Assembly: GCA_016800925.1 (NCBI GenBank)
Contig: JABCPU010000125.1
Coordinates: 62,001-126,000, forward strand
Length of the DNA: 64,000 nucleotides
Origin: Suillus spraguei
Lineage: Eukaryota > Basidiomycota > Agaricomycetes > Boletales > Suillaceae
Direction: 5' to 3'
The stretch's first letter is position 1. Each line of letters starts with the position of its first letter. The notes below the pieces were generated by a model. It was not told the origin of the DNA and searched no databases. It was given only the letters and a program-made list of their open reading frames with translations. Below are positions 12,293-23,674 of this stretch, in pieces. The translations under genes and the position numbers were made by a program.

Positions 12293-13967
12293 TGTCATAT
12301 ACCGTACATTCAGGTCTGATCCATGGACATCTGGACACCCAATCAACATCCATCCATATCTAATCCATATCCATATCCGACTCAGTCCATTCATCCGATC
12401 TGATCCATTCATCTGATCCATGTCCATATCCGATCTGTGTCCATATCCGATCCATGTCCATATCCGATCCGTGTTCATATCCGATCCATGTCCATATCCG
12501 ATCCGTGTCTATATCCAATCCATGCTCATATCCGAAACTATTCCCGCGCACCTGCGCATTACTCCTTTTAGGTTAATACCTTTGTCCGGCTTTCGGTTAT
12601 CTCTGCACCTCTGGCTTTCGGTTATCTTGACTTCCGTCTTGATAAGATATTTCGTACAAGTCTTATTTCCGAGTTCATAGCCTTGTGTTCCGCAATGCCT
12701 CAAACATAGCCTCGGACTATCCTTGCTTGCCTTCTGGCATGCTACCTACAGTATATAAACTTGTAGTACAACTCCTGCAGACCTCAGTCTGATTCATTGT
12801 TCCTACTTCTGTATATTCCTTTGATTACTCTGTATCCTGTTATCCTGTCTATATAACTGCGTCTCCATTCTTGCACTTGGGCTCCGGCCCTTGTAAAGCT
12901 TCCGACTCAGGCCTATGGGATCACTCCCTAGGCTGGAGCTTTGATCCTATGTCCTATAATCTTTTCGGACTTCGTCCATCTCCATCTATCATCTGTTTCA
13001 CCTCCGACTCTACCTTTGGTAGTCTTATACTGTCTGTTTCTATTCCAGACCTTGTCCGGAGTAGTCTATACTATCTCTACACCATATCCGGACCTACTCC
13101 TCTCTAGTAGCCAACACTTCCTCTAAGATCTACAGAGCTATGCTCATCTGATCATCCGCTCCTCCGCTCCTCCGCTCCTCCGCTCCTCCGCTCCTCCGCT
13201 CCTCCGCTCCTCCGCTCCTCCGCTCCTCCGCTCCTCCGCTCCTCCGCTCCTCCGCTCCTCCGCTCCTCCGCTCCTCCGCTCCTCCGCTCCTCCGCTCCTC
13301 CGCTCCTCCGCTCCTCCGCTCCTCCGCTCCTCCGCTCCTCCGCTCCTCCGCTCCTCCGCTCCTCCGCTCCTCCGCTCCTCCGCTCCTCCGCTCCTCCGCT
13401 CCTCCGCTCCTCCGCTCCTCCGCTCCTCCGCTCCTCCGCTCCTCCGCTCCTCCGCTCCTCCGCTCCTCCGCTCCTCCGCTCCTCCGCTCCTCCGCTCCTC
13501 CGCTCCTCCGCTCCTCTGAGCTCCGGACCTTCGGACCCCTAGTCCTCCGGATCCATCCTATCCTATCCCCTGACATCTATGGATCATCTTTCCCTCTGGA
13601 GCTCTGCTCCTATCCTGCCCTGGACTTTGTCCAGCGGTCCATCCTTCATCTGTTCTACTTGGAGCTTGTTCCAGTAGTGTTACCATTACTCCCTACCTTC
13701 CGGAAATAGTTCCGGCGCATTCCCGCGCTCATCTGGAAGTCCATCGGAGCTCTGTTGAGCTATCCTGCCTTAGAGTTCGTCCAGACCCACCATCCAGACT
13801 TCACTAGAACTCTCCCTTGGACTTCATCCGAAATTAAGGGCACATACTCGGGTAAGGGGCACAGCGTATGAGCTGAGGCCAAGCCCCTTTGACTTTACAA
13901 CCCTCCGGTGCAACCCCATGTAAGACCAGGACTTCTTACTAATCTCCGGTTTTGCATGGTCGTAACA
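12293..13967 (+). mobile_element. Solo LTR, family A, TSD gaagg
   Basis: Runs from TGTCATATACCG to ATGGTCGTAACA (1675 bases), with perfect gaagg duplications (12288-12292 and 13968-13972). It shares the promoter block (gtatataaac, about 12753) and the 3' block around 13840-13890 with the copy at 1986-3640. It is the third level of nesting: LTR A in LTR B in Harbinger. Confidence 0.93.
13156..13516 (+). repeat. Octanucleotide array CCGCTCCT in LTR A
   Basis: About 45 uninterrupted units of CCGCTCCT, with no variant unit that I can see. It takes the same place in the LTR as the CCGCTCTT array at 2899-3240 but with a different base at position 7. The long minus-strand GGAEERRS frame is an artefact. 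Confidence 0.93.
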
Positions 13968-15459
13968 GAAGGCATGTATAGTACAAGCATGTTGAGATGC
14001 ATGAGTCACAAGTGAATGTGAGATCGGTTACAAGACAAGTAGGCGATTGAAAGTAGAAAATGAATAGGGGCACATACAATTGTAACATGGGGTTTCTTGA
14101 AAGGGGTGATGCACCAGGGCACCAGTGGATATGCACTGTCTGCCCAGACCCAGTGGTCATCTGGAAGAAGTGTGGCATGTTCTCGATAAAGGTGAGTGGC
14201 CCTGAAAGCATAGGCATCATGAACACTTCCAGGGTGACCAAGAGCATAGTCAACTATAAGAAGATTATGGGGCATAATGATGGCATATAAATCAAATTAA
14301 TTACAAACAGGAGACAGACATAAAGGAAACACACCTGACAGCCAAGGGAATATCTTGACTTCCTATCAAAAAAACTTCACCATGAAAACCAGGTTTCTGA
14401 TACACATTGATTGTAGAGCCATCCACAGCTAGAATCCCATTCTTCCACTCAGGGCAAACAGTTTTTGCTGCATACTCCCAAGCATGCTGGAAATCCTCTG
14501 AATCAGGAGGAGGGAAACTCATGAATGCATCATGCTGATCAAGCAGTGCAATCATAACATGGTTGGTGCAATTCACAACTGATCTAACACTAATACCTGC
14601 CCACTGAGCCACATACTCCACTGATATGGAATTACCATAGTGGCCTGCACAGTCGAGAAAAATGGCAAGTTGGATGGAGACAGGAAGTTGGGGATTGTGT
14701 GAGTTGTTGTGAAAGATAGGGTGGTCAGAGATTAAATCCAGGATGTCATCAAAGATTTCAGGCTCAACACGTAGCTTCTGTTGATATAGGTGGGGGTGAT
14801 GTTCCCCAAAATGCACAAGGAGGTGCAGCTGACTGGCTTGTGGCATAGGCTCAGTAGGGTGGTGGAGTACACATGCCTTTTCCACCTCATCCTGGAGAGC
14901 AGCAATCTGGTCTTGAAGCCAGTTATAATGAGCTGTAATATGATCAGCTTCATCACTGGATGAGTTGAAGTCTGATTCAGAAAAGTCAGAAAGGAATGGT
15001 GAATGAGGTGAAGGAGGTGTGATAGCCATGATGTTCATGAAGTCATCAAGTTCCAAATCAGAAAAGGGGCTTGAGAGGGAGTCTGTACTAGAATGGCCAT
15101 CTTGCACTACATGCTCATAAGTGGCCCTGGCTACTGAAAGTGCAGCCATGTCAAAGTCATGCAGGATCTGTGCCTGGTTGCTGGGACGAGGCATAGTGAG
15201 GTTTGAGGGTTCAATTCCCCTATTTTGCACTGGCTGATATGATGTGGCTTACAGCAGAGTTTAAATTCGGAAAGTTCTGGTCAAGTCCATTTCCAGCCAG
15301 CTCACAGCCTAGGTCAAGCCTAGATGCACCTCATGACTGACATCCACAATGCCAATGATGACCATGGGTACACCAGCTCCACAGATCTGTGCATCCATTG
15401 ACAATCTGCCAAACAAATGCACTCTACTTCCACCATCCACACACACCTCAGTTCTTATC

Positions 15460-15870
15460 CAGGCTCTCATTTGCAACCTCCAGCACGAAAAATTTACTAT
15501 CATCATCCTCACTCCACCTTGTTCTCCATCTTTGTGGCAGTTCTTATCCAGGTTCTCATTTGCAACCTCCAGCACAAAAACTTTACCATCATCATCCTCA
15601 CTCCACCTTATTTTCTGTCTTCATGGTGATATGCAGATCTTCATCAAGACCATCACACCGGAGGTGAGTTGTGCAACCCTCCTCCTCCTCAACCTCTCAC
15701 CAACAGTGTCTCATTGTCCAAGCAGCTCAAAGACAGTCGCACTCTCTCGGATTACAACATCCAGAGGGAGTCCACCCTTCATCTGGTCTTGCATCTCCAC
15801 GGAGGCATGCAGATCTTCATGAAGATCCTCACAGGGAAGACCACACTGGAGGCAAGTTGTCCAGCAGTTG
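15460..15870 (+). pseudogene. Polyubiquitin gene fragment captured in Harbinger
   Basis: In one frame at 15728-15857 I read a ubiquitin tail joined head to tail to the next unit: [29 protein letters not shown], then [12 protein letters not shown] and TLE. This is the join between ubiquitin repeats ([23 protein letters not shown] then MQIFVKTLTGKT). Two more degenerate junctions lie at about 15515-15540 (LVLHLCG) and 15606-15660 ([11 protein letters not shown]), and a stretch of about 87 bases is duplicated (15448-15538, 15539-15625). Both RLRGG arginines read histidine (R to H fits CG to CA changes). It has no intact unit and lies inside the Harbinger ends, so it is a captured, decayed host fragment. 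Confidence 0.8.
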
Positions 15871-16251
15871 TCATCCTCCCTCACCCAGCACTCAGCCTCA
15901 GCCTCTTCCCCTCCAGCATGCAGCCTCAGCCTCCTCCCTCTGGTGGTGAGCCTTATTCAGCTCCCTCCGGCGCTCCCCACCTATGGCATGCACCCTGATG
16001 ATCTCACTGGACTTTGTGTATTTTTGCAAATTTATTAATATTCATCAGTTCAAATACAAAGCACCTTGGGGAGGATCTACCTTATCACTACTCCTTACAA
16101 GTACATATCTCGGATTGCCTACTGTATCTAATTCACTCATTTTGTGTATCACATCCTTTGAAAATGCACAAGTGTTGTTTCGAACTCTGCTATTGTGCCG
16201 ATGCGCGCCGAGTATTATGTAGCTTTTTAGCCGCTGTTTCCTGCAAACTCG

Positions 16252-16308
16252 ACCCAAGTTTAGCGGGCTTTAGCAAGTTTCCCAAAAGCTACTGTGAGTT
16301 CCACTATT
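16252..16308 (-). repeat. Right terminal inverted repeat of Harbinger copy 1
   Basis: On the plus strand it begins ACCCAAGTTTAGCGGG and ends CCACTATT. It is the inverted partner of 8241-8297. Confidence 0.88.
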
Positions 16309-17310
16309 GTTGAACCAGGTGACAAAAGTCAATGGATTCGCTCTTTCAGAATACATTAAAGGGTAGAGTTGGGTTGGCAGTCTAAACCACCCTGGATCCC
16401 ACGTTTGTTGCTGCCCTCTTTGCCTTCTGTGACTTCCTGCCTGCTGTTCATGGACGAGTATATCACTTTTACTAACCATCGCGAGTGCCTGAGGTCAGTA
16501 CAGTCAAGGCAAGCTGAGAGGTGGACGGTAATGTCGAAGAGTTCATGTTAATGTTAATCAACGTTTGTAGTAAGTAGTGCGTACCACGTAGGTCCAAAAC
16601 ATTGTCATTGAACAGTCCGTTCGAGGTGGGGACACTGACATTAATGGTAAAGGGTCAACCATCGCCCGCAACCAGGAGAGGTATCGATTTGGGCTACCAA
16701 AGCCAGGACAGAGACGCTTGCATGGATAGTTTTCAATGGCTGAGCGAAATATTTTAGAGGTTAGAGATACACATAAGCACCGTCTCAAATAGACATCCCA
16801 AGCAAAACTTATCTCCATTAGTTGAACTTATTCGAATCAACGGTGAAGATGGGGGCAAGAGCGGCATGCTGGTTTACCTCGGATGCGCAGAATTTTACAC
16901 CCGATCAAGCATTTTGAATGGCTTGGACAGAAAATGACTCCAGCTGGAGTTAGAGCAGTCAAGAAGTAAGAAGTATGATGCATAATGTTCTTTGTTCAAT
17001 GTGACGAACATTCGAGATCCTGTTGTTATCCATATCTCATCAAGAGTCATGATAACGGCCAAGATTACAGCTGTTTGCAAAAAGGTTGACAGTAGCGACA
17101 TTTTGAGAAAGAAGAAATAAATAAACAAATAGCCATGTACATACAGTCAACAACAGGTACATTGCATCGCACAACATCTCCTGTTTCGTGCCAGAGCTTG
17201 AGGGTCCGCCAAAATGAGCTTTCAGAAAATCCGACGCAAGCAAGAATGTCTTCGAGTGCAAGGTGTTGATGCTCGTGAAGATTAACAGCAGCCATTTTAA
17301 CGTCGCGACT
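16309..17310 (-). pseudogene. Tc1-like transposase remnant (N-terminal HTH)
   Basis: The minus strand from 17295 reads MAAVNLHEHQHLALEDILAC then VGFSESSFWRTLKLWHETGD. This is the N-terminal helix-turn-helix of a fungal Tc1/mariner-related (DDE_3) transposase. The rest down to 16558 is too decayed to follow, with no clear DDE motif. The stretch 16309-16557 holds nothing I can name. Confidence 0.5.
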
Positions 17311-17397
17311 GATTTTCCAGTATATAATAGTTGATTTGTGAAGTATGTATGTGGCTTTCTCAAAATGTCGTTACTGTCAACCTTTTTGCAAACAGCT
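17069..17397. repeat. 43-bp inverted repeat pair in the Tc1-like remnant
   Basis: Arms at 17069-17111 and 17355-17397 are inverted copies differing at one of 43 bases (cg against tg). A core motif is GTTGACAGTAGCGACATTTT. They flank the transposase remnant's first exon, separated by 243 bases. They could be element ends or a local inverted duplication. Confidence 0.7.
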
Positions 17398-17571
17398 TTA
17401 ATTCTTTGTCAGAACTGTCGAAATTCTGTATGTCTGTCAAATTCCGGCTCATTCATTATCGCGCGTATCCGGAGAACATCCCACGGTTGCATCACATGAT
17501 GCGAATGGTGAATTTGAAAATGTGATTTGGTGGACTTGTTTCTTTGGGAGGATATTCGCTAGATCGATAAA

Positions 17572-18774
17572 ATGGCTGGTGCACCCCCAACTACGACAAA
17601 CCCGACTGCATCCAGTAGTTTCCTGCCGGCAAAATCATATCGGCATTCTGTAGCGGGAGGGTGAGCTTATACTTCATATGCACACTATATTTTCTTGACG
17701 TGTTTTCATGACGTGTCAGTCTGGGCGGATTGTGCAATTGTCACAAGTCCATTTGATGTTGTCAAGACACGGTTGCAGTCCAGTCTTTTCAGGGAAAAAC
17801 ATACTTCAGTCGGGGTTGTAGGGGCTGGTGTTGTGACGCTCCCGCAACGCTCGGGTGGTTTGTTGTGGAATTTCGTCAAGACAGGACATATTCTACGGTG
17901 TGTATAATTTACATTCCCGACATAACCGCGATCAATGTTGAGGAAGTTTTGCGATTCAGTGACATATACCGTGATGAGTCTCCAAGAGCATTCTTTAAAG
18001 GTCTTGGACCAACACTAGTTGGTGTCATACCCGCCCGTTCGATTAATTTTTTACATACGGTAACGGCAAGCTCATCATTGCCAATCACTTCAACCATGGA
18101 CAAGAAAACTTCACGTCCACCTTGCTGCAGCTGCAATTGCTGGTATTGTAACGGAAACAGCAACGAATCCTATTTGGGTTGTCAAGACGCGTCTGCAGCT
18201 TACAACATCGGAGCGTCGACATCCCTCAATCGCAAGTACGAATTCGGGAGCAACCGCTGGACCTTCACGCGCCATCGGAGGTAGTTTCAAGATGGTCAAG
18301 AAGATCTTCCGTGAGGAAGGTATCAAGTGCTTTTACAAAGGCTTGAGTGCTAGCCACTTGGGCGTGACGGAGGGAACTATTCAATGGGTGCTTTATGAGC
18401 GCCTGAAGCCGTTATCCACAAACACCGAAGGCCGTGGAGGTATGGTCGAGTGGTTTGGGATGCTTGGTAGTGCCGGAACCGCGAAGTGCGTCGTCAGCTT
18501 AATCACATATCCCCATGAGGTGCGTCTTTAGGCCAGCGTACATGTCTTTCGCTTCATATAGTACAGGTTCTACGGGCGCGACTACGACAACCGTCTGAAC
18601 GGCGTCACGAAGTACACCGGTCTTTGGCAAACACTGCGGACCGTCATTGCTGAAGAGGGAGCCCGCTCCCTTTACGGCGGACCGAGTGCACATTTAATGC
18701 GTATCGTACCTAACGCAGCGGTGATGTACTCGATATACGAGGGCATCTTGCGCTGGGGCAAGCACTCCGATTGA
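17572..18774 (+). pseudogene. Mitochondrial carrier, Rim2/SLC25A33-36-like, broken frame
   Basis: Three carrier signatures are visible: SPFDVVKTRLQ (about 17750), NPIWVVKTRLQL (about 18168) and YPHEVLRARLRQP (after the intron ending about 18566). The NPIW and YPHE forms are those of the mitochondrial pyrimidine nucleotide carriers, which exchange pyrimidine nucleotides across the inner membrane. The start is ATG 17572 and the stop TGA after GILRWGKHSD. GT-AG introns are at about 17661-17719, 17897-17960 and 18520-18566. Three one-base losses break the frame: in the T6 run near 18050, near 18105 (before HLAAAAIAGIV) and near 18595 (before NGVTKYTGLW). This is either a young pseudogene or assembly errors. 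Confidence 0.75.
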
Positions 18775-20900
18775 ATCTCAGGCCTTTGAGATATTAGGAT
18801 TCCTACCAAAATCCTTCAGTAAGCTATGTTTAAATTCATCTTTTTAACCTAGATATACATCACTTAGTACTATTGTTGATTGGGTCACCTTACTATGATC
18901 CCGCACTTTCACAGTCTCCGCATTGATTCAATCATACATTGTTTTGCATATATTTGTATGTTACCCATCATGACTCACCACTCTGTTGTGTGTTTGAATG
19001 TCAATCCTGCGTCCAGGGAGCAGTAATTGAGTCTGTTCTAATTGAGATGCGCCTGGATTGACAGGGCGAATCTATGCAACATCAAGCCCATTGAAATTAC
19101 ATCAGTTACTCACTATCACCCTTGTCTGTTCAATCACCTTCCCAATGCACAGAGTGACCTGCTAGGAATTCCTGGTATTTTTCATCGACTGGGACTAGTC
19201 TACGATCTTTGTTCTCAGAGTCTGACTACAGCCTCTACAGCCTAGTACAGGTGACCGGTTGACCAGTGGCTTGCTTCGCTTCCTGACGATAATGGTAGTT
19301 ACGCAATGTCAACATCGGTTTCCAGTTCAGTATATCGGTGACGGCGCTCAGTACCAGTGGTCGTGCCAATACCCGACTCCGCAGCTCCGTGTCTTGAGAT
19401 GCATAGTGACGAGTTCCAGCCCAGTTTCAGAGGTCTACATAAGTATCTTAGATACGGGATACAATCTCTGCCAGTTCAGTTACGCTCACAAAGGGAAGCA
19501 GCAGGAGCACGTTATCAGCCAATACACTCAGTGCGGCCCGCGCGACACCGTTATCACAAATGTGAGGGACAATGTCGGGCCGTTGTGAATGCAATTGAGG
19601 GCAACAGAGTGCAATTGGAAGCCTGTGAGTGACGATAAGAGCTTTTAATTCGAAAAACTCCATGTTTACCGCAAGTTGTGTCAGTGTGAGGGACGATTTT
19701 ATGTTGTTGTCACGCCAGCGTTAAGCCAAGTCCAACTGTCCAAGATAGATTGATACCACGTTAAACAAGGACATGTACGTGCATGCATGACAGTGGGTGG
19801 AGGAGTGACAAAGATAGCTTTTAGGATGAAGTATTTGAAGAACTTGGGAATTTATGATGGTTGAGTGACATACCAATACAAAAAGTAACAGGACAATTCT
19901 GTATCCACTAGTAAATCCAGTTCATGGCTACATGGCACGTCGCGAAGATCTACGCGGCCGTGAGTCTGGAATGATCAAATGGAGTCACGGCGTTCAGCAA
20001 CGTCAGATAATATATTTGACAGAAAACCAGTAAACATCGGACACATGCAATTGGACTTCGTGTAACGCGTGGACCTAGTCTATTATGTGAAAGTCGTGAC
20101 ATGCGGCAGCTGTTTGCGTCGATTCTTCTCACTCGCTGCCCTCCACACCCTCATCCAGGTCTAATATTTCCCTTCATTGTTAAATTCGTATTTCAATTAG
20201 TCTTACCGTTCGTGCAATGCTATTCAATACTACTTATCACTTCGGGTGACGTATTATTTTCCCGCCCACTAAGCGGCAATCACCATTGCTGCCGCTCCGG
20301 TCTGCCATCTTATCTGAATGATTCTTTGCCTTCCAGTTCATCAAGGTTGAGTGCTCCATCATTTGTTCCGCTTGCCTCGTTCCTGGCTTCAGATAAAGAG
20401 TTTCCTAACGACGGGACCTCTATAGTGTCAGCTTGTATGACAAGATTGCACGTTGGAGAAATGGACGAAAGTTTTGAGCGATGCGCAAATGGGGGTGAGC
20501 GCAGAGAATAAAAGAGGGTGCCGGTGAGGCGCCGATTCTCAAGTCCTCACCGCGCGCAAAGCACACTGGACTTCCATATTGGCGACGTCCCGATCGTGAT
20601 CTTATACGACTGGCCAAATTTCAAAATTTCACGCGTCATCCACACCTGAAGCTACTGAGTTGGCAAATAACGTCAACTCGATCGCTTGCAACACTTGGTA
20701 CAGTAACCTTGGCACTGACGTTCTACTATGAGAGCATCTCTTTGGAAGTAAACCCAATGAACCATGGGTAATTAAACAGGCTAATTGTAAATTCCTGCTA
20801 CCTGGGATCGAAACTATGTACATATTTTGTCATCGCTTTGTCAAGGGGGGATGGTTTCATACGTGGCTAAGGTGCCCAACTTTTCCACCCGTTCGCTAGC
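18775..20900. other. Intergenic stretch, no recognised gene
   Basis: Between the carrier and protease genes. Several ORFs of 60-136 codons exist on both strands (for example 19259-19588 and 20101-20511), but none shows a domain, splice structure or family I know. Base composition here is less AT-rich than the transposon regions. Confidence 0.4.
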
Positions 20901-20902
20901 AC

Positions 20903-20910
20903 ATATATAA
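20903..20910 (+). promoter_or_regulatory. TATA box of aspartic protease 1
   Basis: atatataa lies 43 bases before ATG 20953. The surrounding upstream sequence (TGGCTAAGGTGCCCAAC, about 20862-20880) is also present upstream of the second protease gene on the other strand, so the promoter was duplicated with the gene. Confidence 0.6.
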
Positions 20911-20952
20911 TGGACTACCGTGACTGAGTATGACATTACTTTCCAGTGAGCC

Positions 20953-22476
20953 ATGTTTCCCGCTGCATCCTTTTTGATGCTTCTCCTCCTGGCTTTGTCA
21001 ATCACGGGTTCGCCCGTTGAAGTTCGTAATTCCCCCATCACCCTCTCTATTGTTGGGAGGTTACATTTTTCCAATGATACTGTTAACCTCTTGCAGCATG
21101 ATCAAGCTCGCGCGGCGGCCCTTACTAGAAATTCCAGCACCCGCGGCCTTGCTCGTAGTATATCTGAAAAGGCTTTATACAGTGGACGCTTCATCACAGC
21201 AGTTGCCATCGGCAGCCCCCCCACAACCTGTAAGTTCAACACTCACTCGGAGAAAACATGCGGTCGTTGATATATCATTGAAGACTACCTGATTGTTGAC
21301 ACCGGGAGCTCACACACATGGGTTGGCGCTTCCACTGACTATGTGGAAACCACAAGTAGCGTCGACACTCGTCAGGAGTTTGAGATCGTCTTGGATCCTA
21401 CTACCTCCTTTTCTGGTATGACAACACCAATATCATGAGTCGAAAATACCTACAATTATCTATAGGAACTGAGTACCTCGACACCGTCACCCTCGGTAGT
21501 GGGATCGCCGTCCACCAGCAGTCGATTGGTGTTATTAATAGTGACTCGGAGGATACGCCAACCGATTCCACTGAGACTGGGGTTACGGCAAATGTCCCCA
21601 TTGACGGTATCCTTGGTATCGGGCCTGTGGGCTTGACAGTGGGTACCCTAACACAATCTCCGACAACGAAAATCCCGACTGTTACCGACAACCTGTATAA
21701 GCAAGGTGCCATTTCTCAGGACATTGTCAGTGTCTTTATCCAGCCCAGCAACCCTCAGACAGAGGTCCAAGGACAGCTCACCTTCGGTGGAACTGACGCT
21801 ACCATGTACACCGGCAGCATTGCATACACGTAAGCTACTCCAGCTCCTACTAGATCAATCCAGACTGATAGAAGTTATTTTTCAGTCCTATTACCACCAC
21901 CAGCCCTGCATCGAACTTTTGGGGTATCGACGGGAGCATCACCTACAACTCCAACATGATTTTGTCCTCCAGTGCTGGTTTCTTCAACAGTGGCATCAGC
22001 TTTATTTTAATTGCCACCGGTATGTATCCAAAGTGCAGCGAGTAATGATGGCCTAATCAGAATTCGATAGATGCCCTCGACAGGTACAAATCTGCAACTG
22101 GCGCTGCTTTGGATGGAAAGACTGGTCTTCTCACCATTTCCTCTGTCAAATACAGAGCCCTCAAGAACCTGGATTTCCATATTGGAGCAGTACGCCATTT
22201 CTGTCAGCCCTGATATCCCTTGTTCACCATTTTGCACAGGAAACATACAGTCTCACTCCTAACGCCCAAATCTGGCCTCGTTCCCTCAACTCCAACATTA
22301 ATGGTGCTAGCGATGTCATATATCTCATCGTTAACGACATTGGAACGCACAGTGGGAAGGGGACTAACTTTATTTGCGGGCTCGCATTTCTCCAACGCTT
22401 TTACTCTGTGTTCGATACCGCCAACTCCCAAGTCGGGCTTGCCAAAACTTTGTTCACTGATGCCACTACCAACTAA
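20953..22476 (+). CDS. Secreted pepsin-like aspartic protease 1 (family A1)
   Basis: The protein starts with a signal peptide (MFPAASFLMLLLLALSITGS). Exons are joined by five GT-AG introns at about 21231-21284, 21416-21464, 21831-21885, 22020-22070 and 22192-22241. The first active-site motif is normal (LIVDTGSSHTWVGA). The second, normally DTGT/S, reads FNSGISFILIAT: aspartate is replaced by asparagine. The C-terminus has the usual FLQRFYSVFDTANSQVGLAKT pattern. The spliced frame has no stop and ends TTN-stop at 22474-22476. It is probably exported. The missing second aspartate predicts loss of catalysis, so it may be a proteolytically dead relative. A second copy is at 46764-48217. Confidence 0.85.
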
Positions 22477-23099
22477 CATCAAATTTCTAAAGTACACAAG
22501 GGATCTATTTTCAGACGCAAAGCAGCATGCGGATTTGAAGGCTGCACGGATATTACTTGTCTCGTTCACTTTATCTCGATACTACTGTCACATTTCTGTC
22601 CTCCAAGTTATCATTCTCTTCGTTCTGTATTACTACTTAGAGCTGCGACCAAAATGTAATTTGACACCTGCCTTTTACTTCTCCGTGACCTGCAAGGGAC
22701 CATAATATGACCGGCATGTGCACGCAAGCTATCCTCGCTTTTGTTATAGTTATTCCTTAGTCTATGTTCCAGTGAAACATCATGATGTGTTCGTCCAGGA
22801 CGGTCCATACAGGTAATATATCATGGTGTTTGGGTTGTTCAGCCTTCCCATTTTTTGTCATCTCTGCTTTGAATCACCTGGCAATGTACAGTGACTCAAA
22901 AAGGAAATGCACAGGACTGACATTTCTGCTGTTTCTCCTCATACTCACACAATAGACCACTTTCCACCATTCTACTTATTCCAATATACTGCATCAGGGA
23001 AACCCCCCGCTACAAATTTAGGCTAAGTATGTCAAACTTTCTCTAATTTGCGATAATTTCAATAAAATAGACAACTTATATGAAATAACAGTAATTCAA
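22477..23099. other. Protease 3' flank with a possible Tc1 end
   Basis: No gene seen. At 22889 TA is followed by CAGTGACTCAAAAAGG, which resembles the outer end of the Tc1 element at 59636 (CAGTGGCTCAAAAAACTG). I found no matching right end. Confidence 0.3.
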
Positions 23100-23674
23100 A
23101 GCATGCTGGTACCACATCATTTTCTCATAGGGCATTGTGATGGGGCCTAGCATGTATGCTATCCACTGTGACAAGCAGATTGCCATGTCCCTGAGCATCG
23201 GTCGACAACCACTTTATCTTGTGGTATACAGGGACTAGTGATGTGCATGGCCTGGCTTCAAGCCATGGGCCGGGCCAAGCTGGGCCTGAATAGGCCAAGC
23301 CAAGCTGGGCCAAACTCACAGCCTGACATGGCTTTTGGCTTGGCCTGAGTTTCTTGAAAGCCCAAGCCGGCAGCCCAGGCCCTGGCTTTGTGACTCCGCA
23401 GATTTGATCTTCTATGTATCTATGTAGGTTTATTTTTGTCTCTGCTATTATCTTTTCCGGCTTCGACAACAACGATCATAACACAAGTTATGTTCAAACA
23501 ACTGCTGAGTCGCCCTACATTACTATTTTCAGTGCTTTACTTTCCTTTGCCAGGCTCTCATATGTTGTAGCCTTTGATGGGCCAATGAAGGCTGTGACAG
23601 GATGTTTGAAACTGTGCTAGTAGTAGTAGTGGCCCTGGTACGTCTTCCCCCACCTGATACCACCTGGCCCTCTG

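Larger units (their letters stand above)
11922..14087 (-). mobile_element. Solo LTR, family B, split by an LTR A
   Basis: The left part is 11922-12292 (TGTTACGAACTGGGG...), the right part 13973-14087 (...ACAATTGTAACA). Removing the family A LTR and one copy of gaagg restores a 486-base family B LTR. The flanking duplication is imperfect, caggg against tgggg. The intact sequence in Harbinger copy 2 (about 44830) reads tgggg, so the left copy has mutated. Confidence 0.85.
11378..15194 (-). pseudogene. PIF/Harbinger transposase (DDE_Tnp_4), copy 1, interrupted
   Basis: The gene starts MPRPSNQAQILHDFD at 15194. Catalytic blocks: ILAVDGSTINVYQKPGFHGE (D1, about 14430), VDYALGHPGSVHDAYAF and HWVWADSAYP (D2, about 14250 and 14140), then VRVEHAFAALKGCFQSLRDL (E, about 11800). 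The C-terminal DE-rich tail ends near 11378-11460. The nested LTR pair at 11922-14087 lies between D2 and E. A one-base loss in the A7 run near 14370 shifts EVFF-DRKSRYSLGCQ out of frame, and a TGA at 11810-11812 replaces the first arginine of RVRVEH. The triad is otherwise kept. Confidence 0.85.
8241..16308. mobile_element. PIF/Harbinger transposon, copy 1, with nested LTRs
   Basis: Near-perfect 57-base inverted ends lie at 8241-8297 and 16252-16308, outermost AATAGTGG, with only about two mismatches. Inside are the usual two Harbinger genes, convergent: a Myb/SANT-like partner (plus) and a DDE transposase (minus). A family C LTR sits in the partner gene. A family B LTR, itself split by a family A LTR, sits in the transposase. 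Between the transposase start and the right end is a polyubiquitin fragment. The expected 3-base TTA/TAA duplication is not clear: left flank tta/ttt, right flank gtt. Confidence 0.85.

Noticed and set aside
13156..13516. CRISPR-like array.
   Set aside because: The units are directly adjacent 8-mers with no spacers, in a fungal LTR.
2838..13576. Long minus-strand ORFs of AEERKSGR or GGAEERRS repeats.
   Set aside because: They are translations of 8-base arrays within LTRs, open only because the unit has no stop.
19042..20617. Several mid-sized ORFs between the carrier and protease 1.
   Set aside because: No domain, no consistent splicing, overlapping frames on both strands; treated as chance ORFs.
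22889..22910. Tc1-like end (TA then CAGTGACTCAAAAAG).
   Set aside because: Only one end was found and similarity fades after about 15 bases, so no element is claimed.
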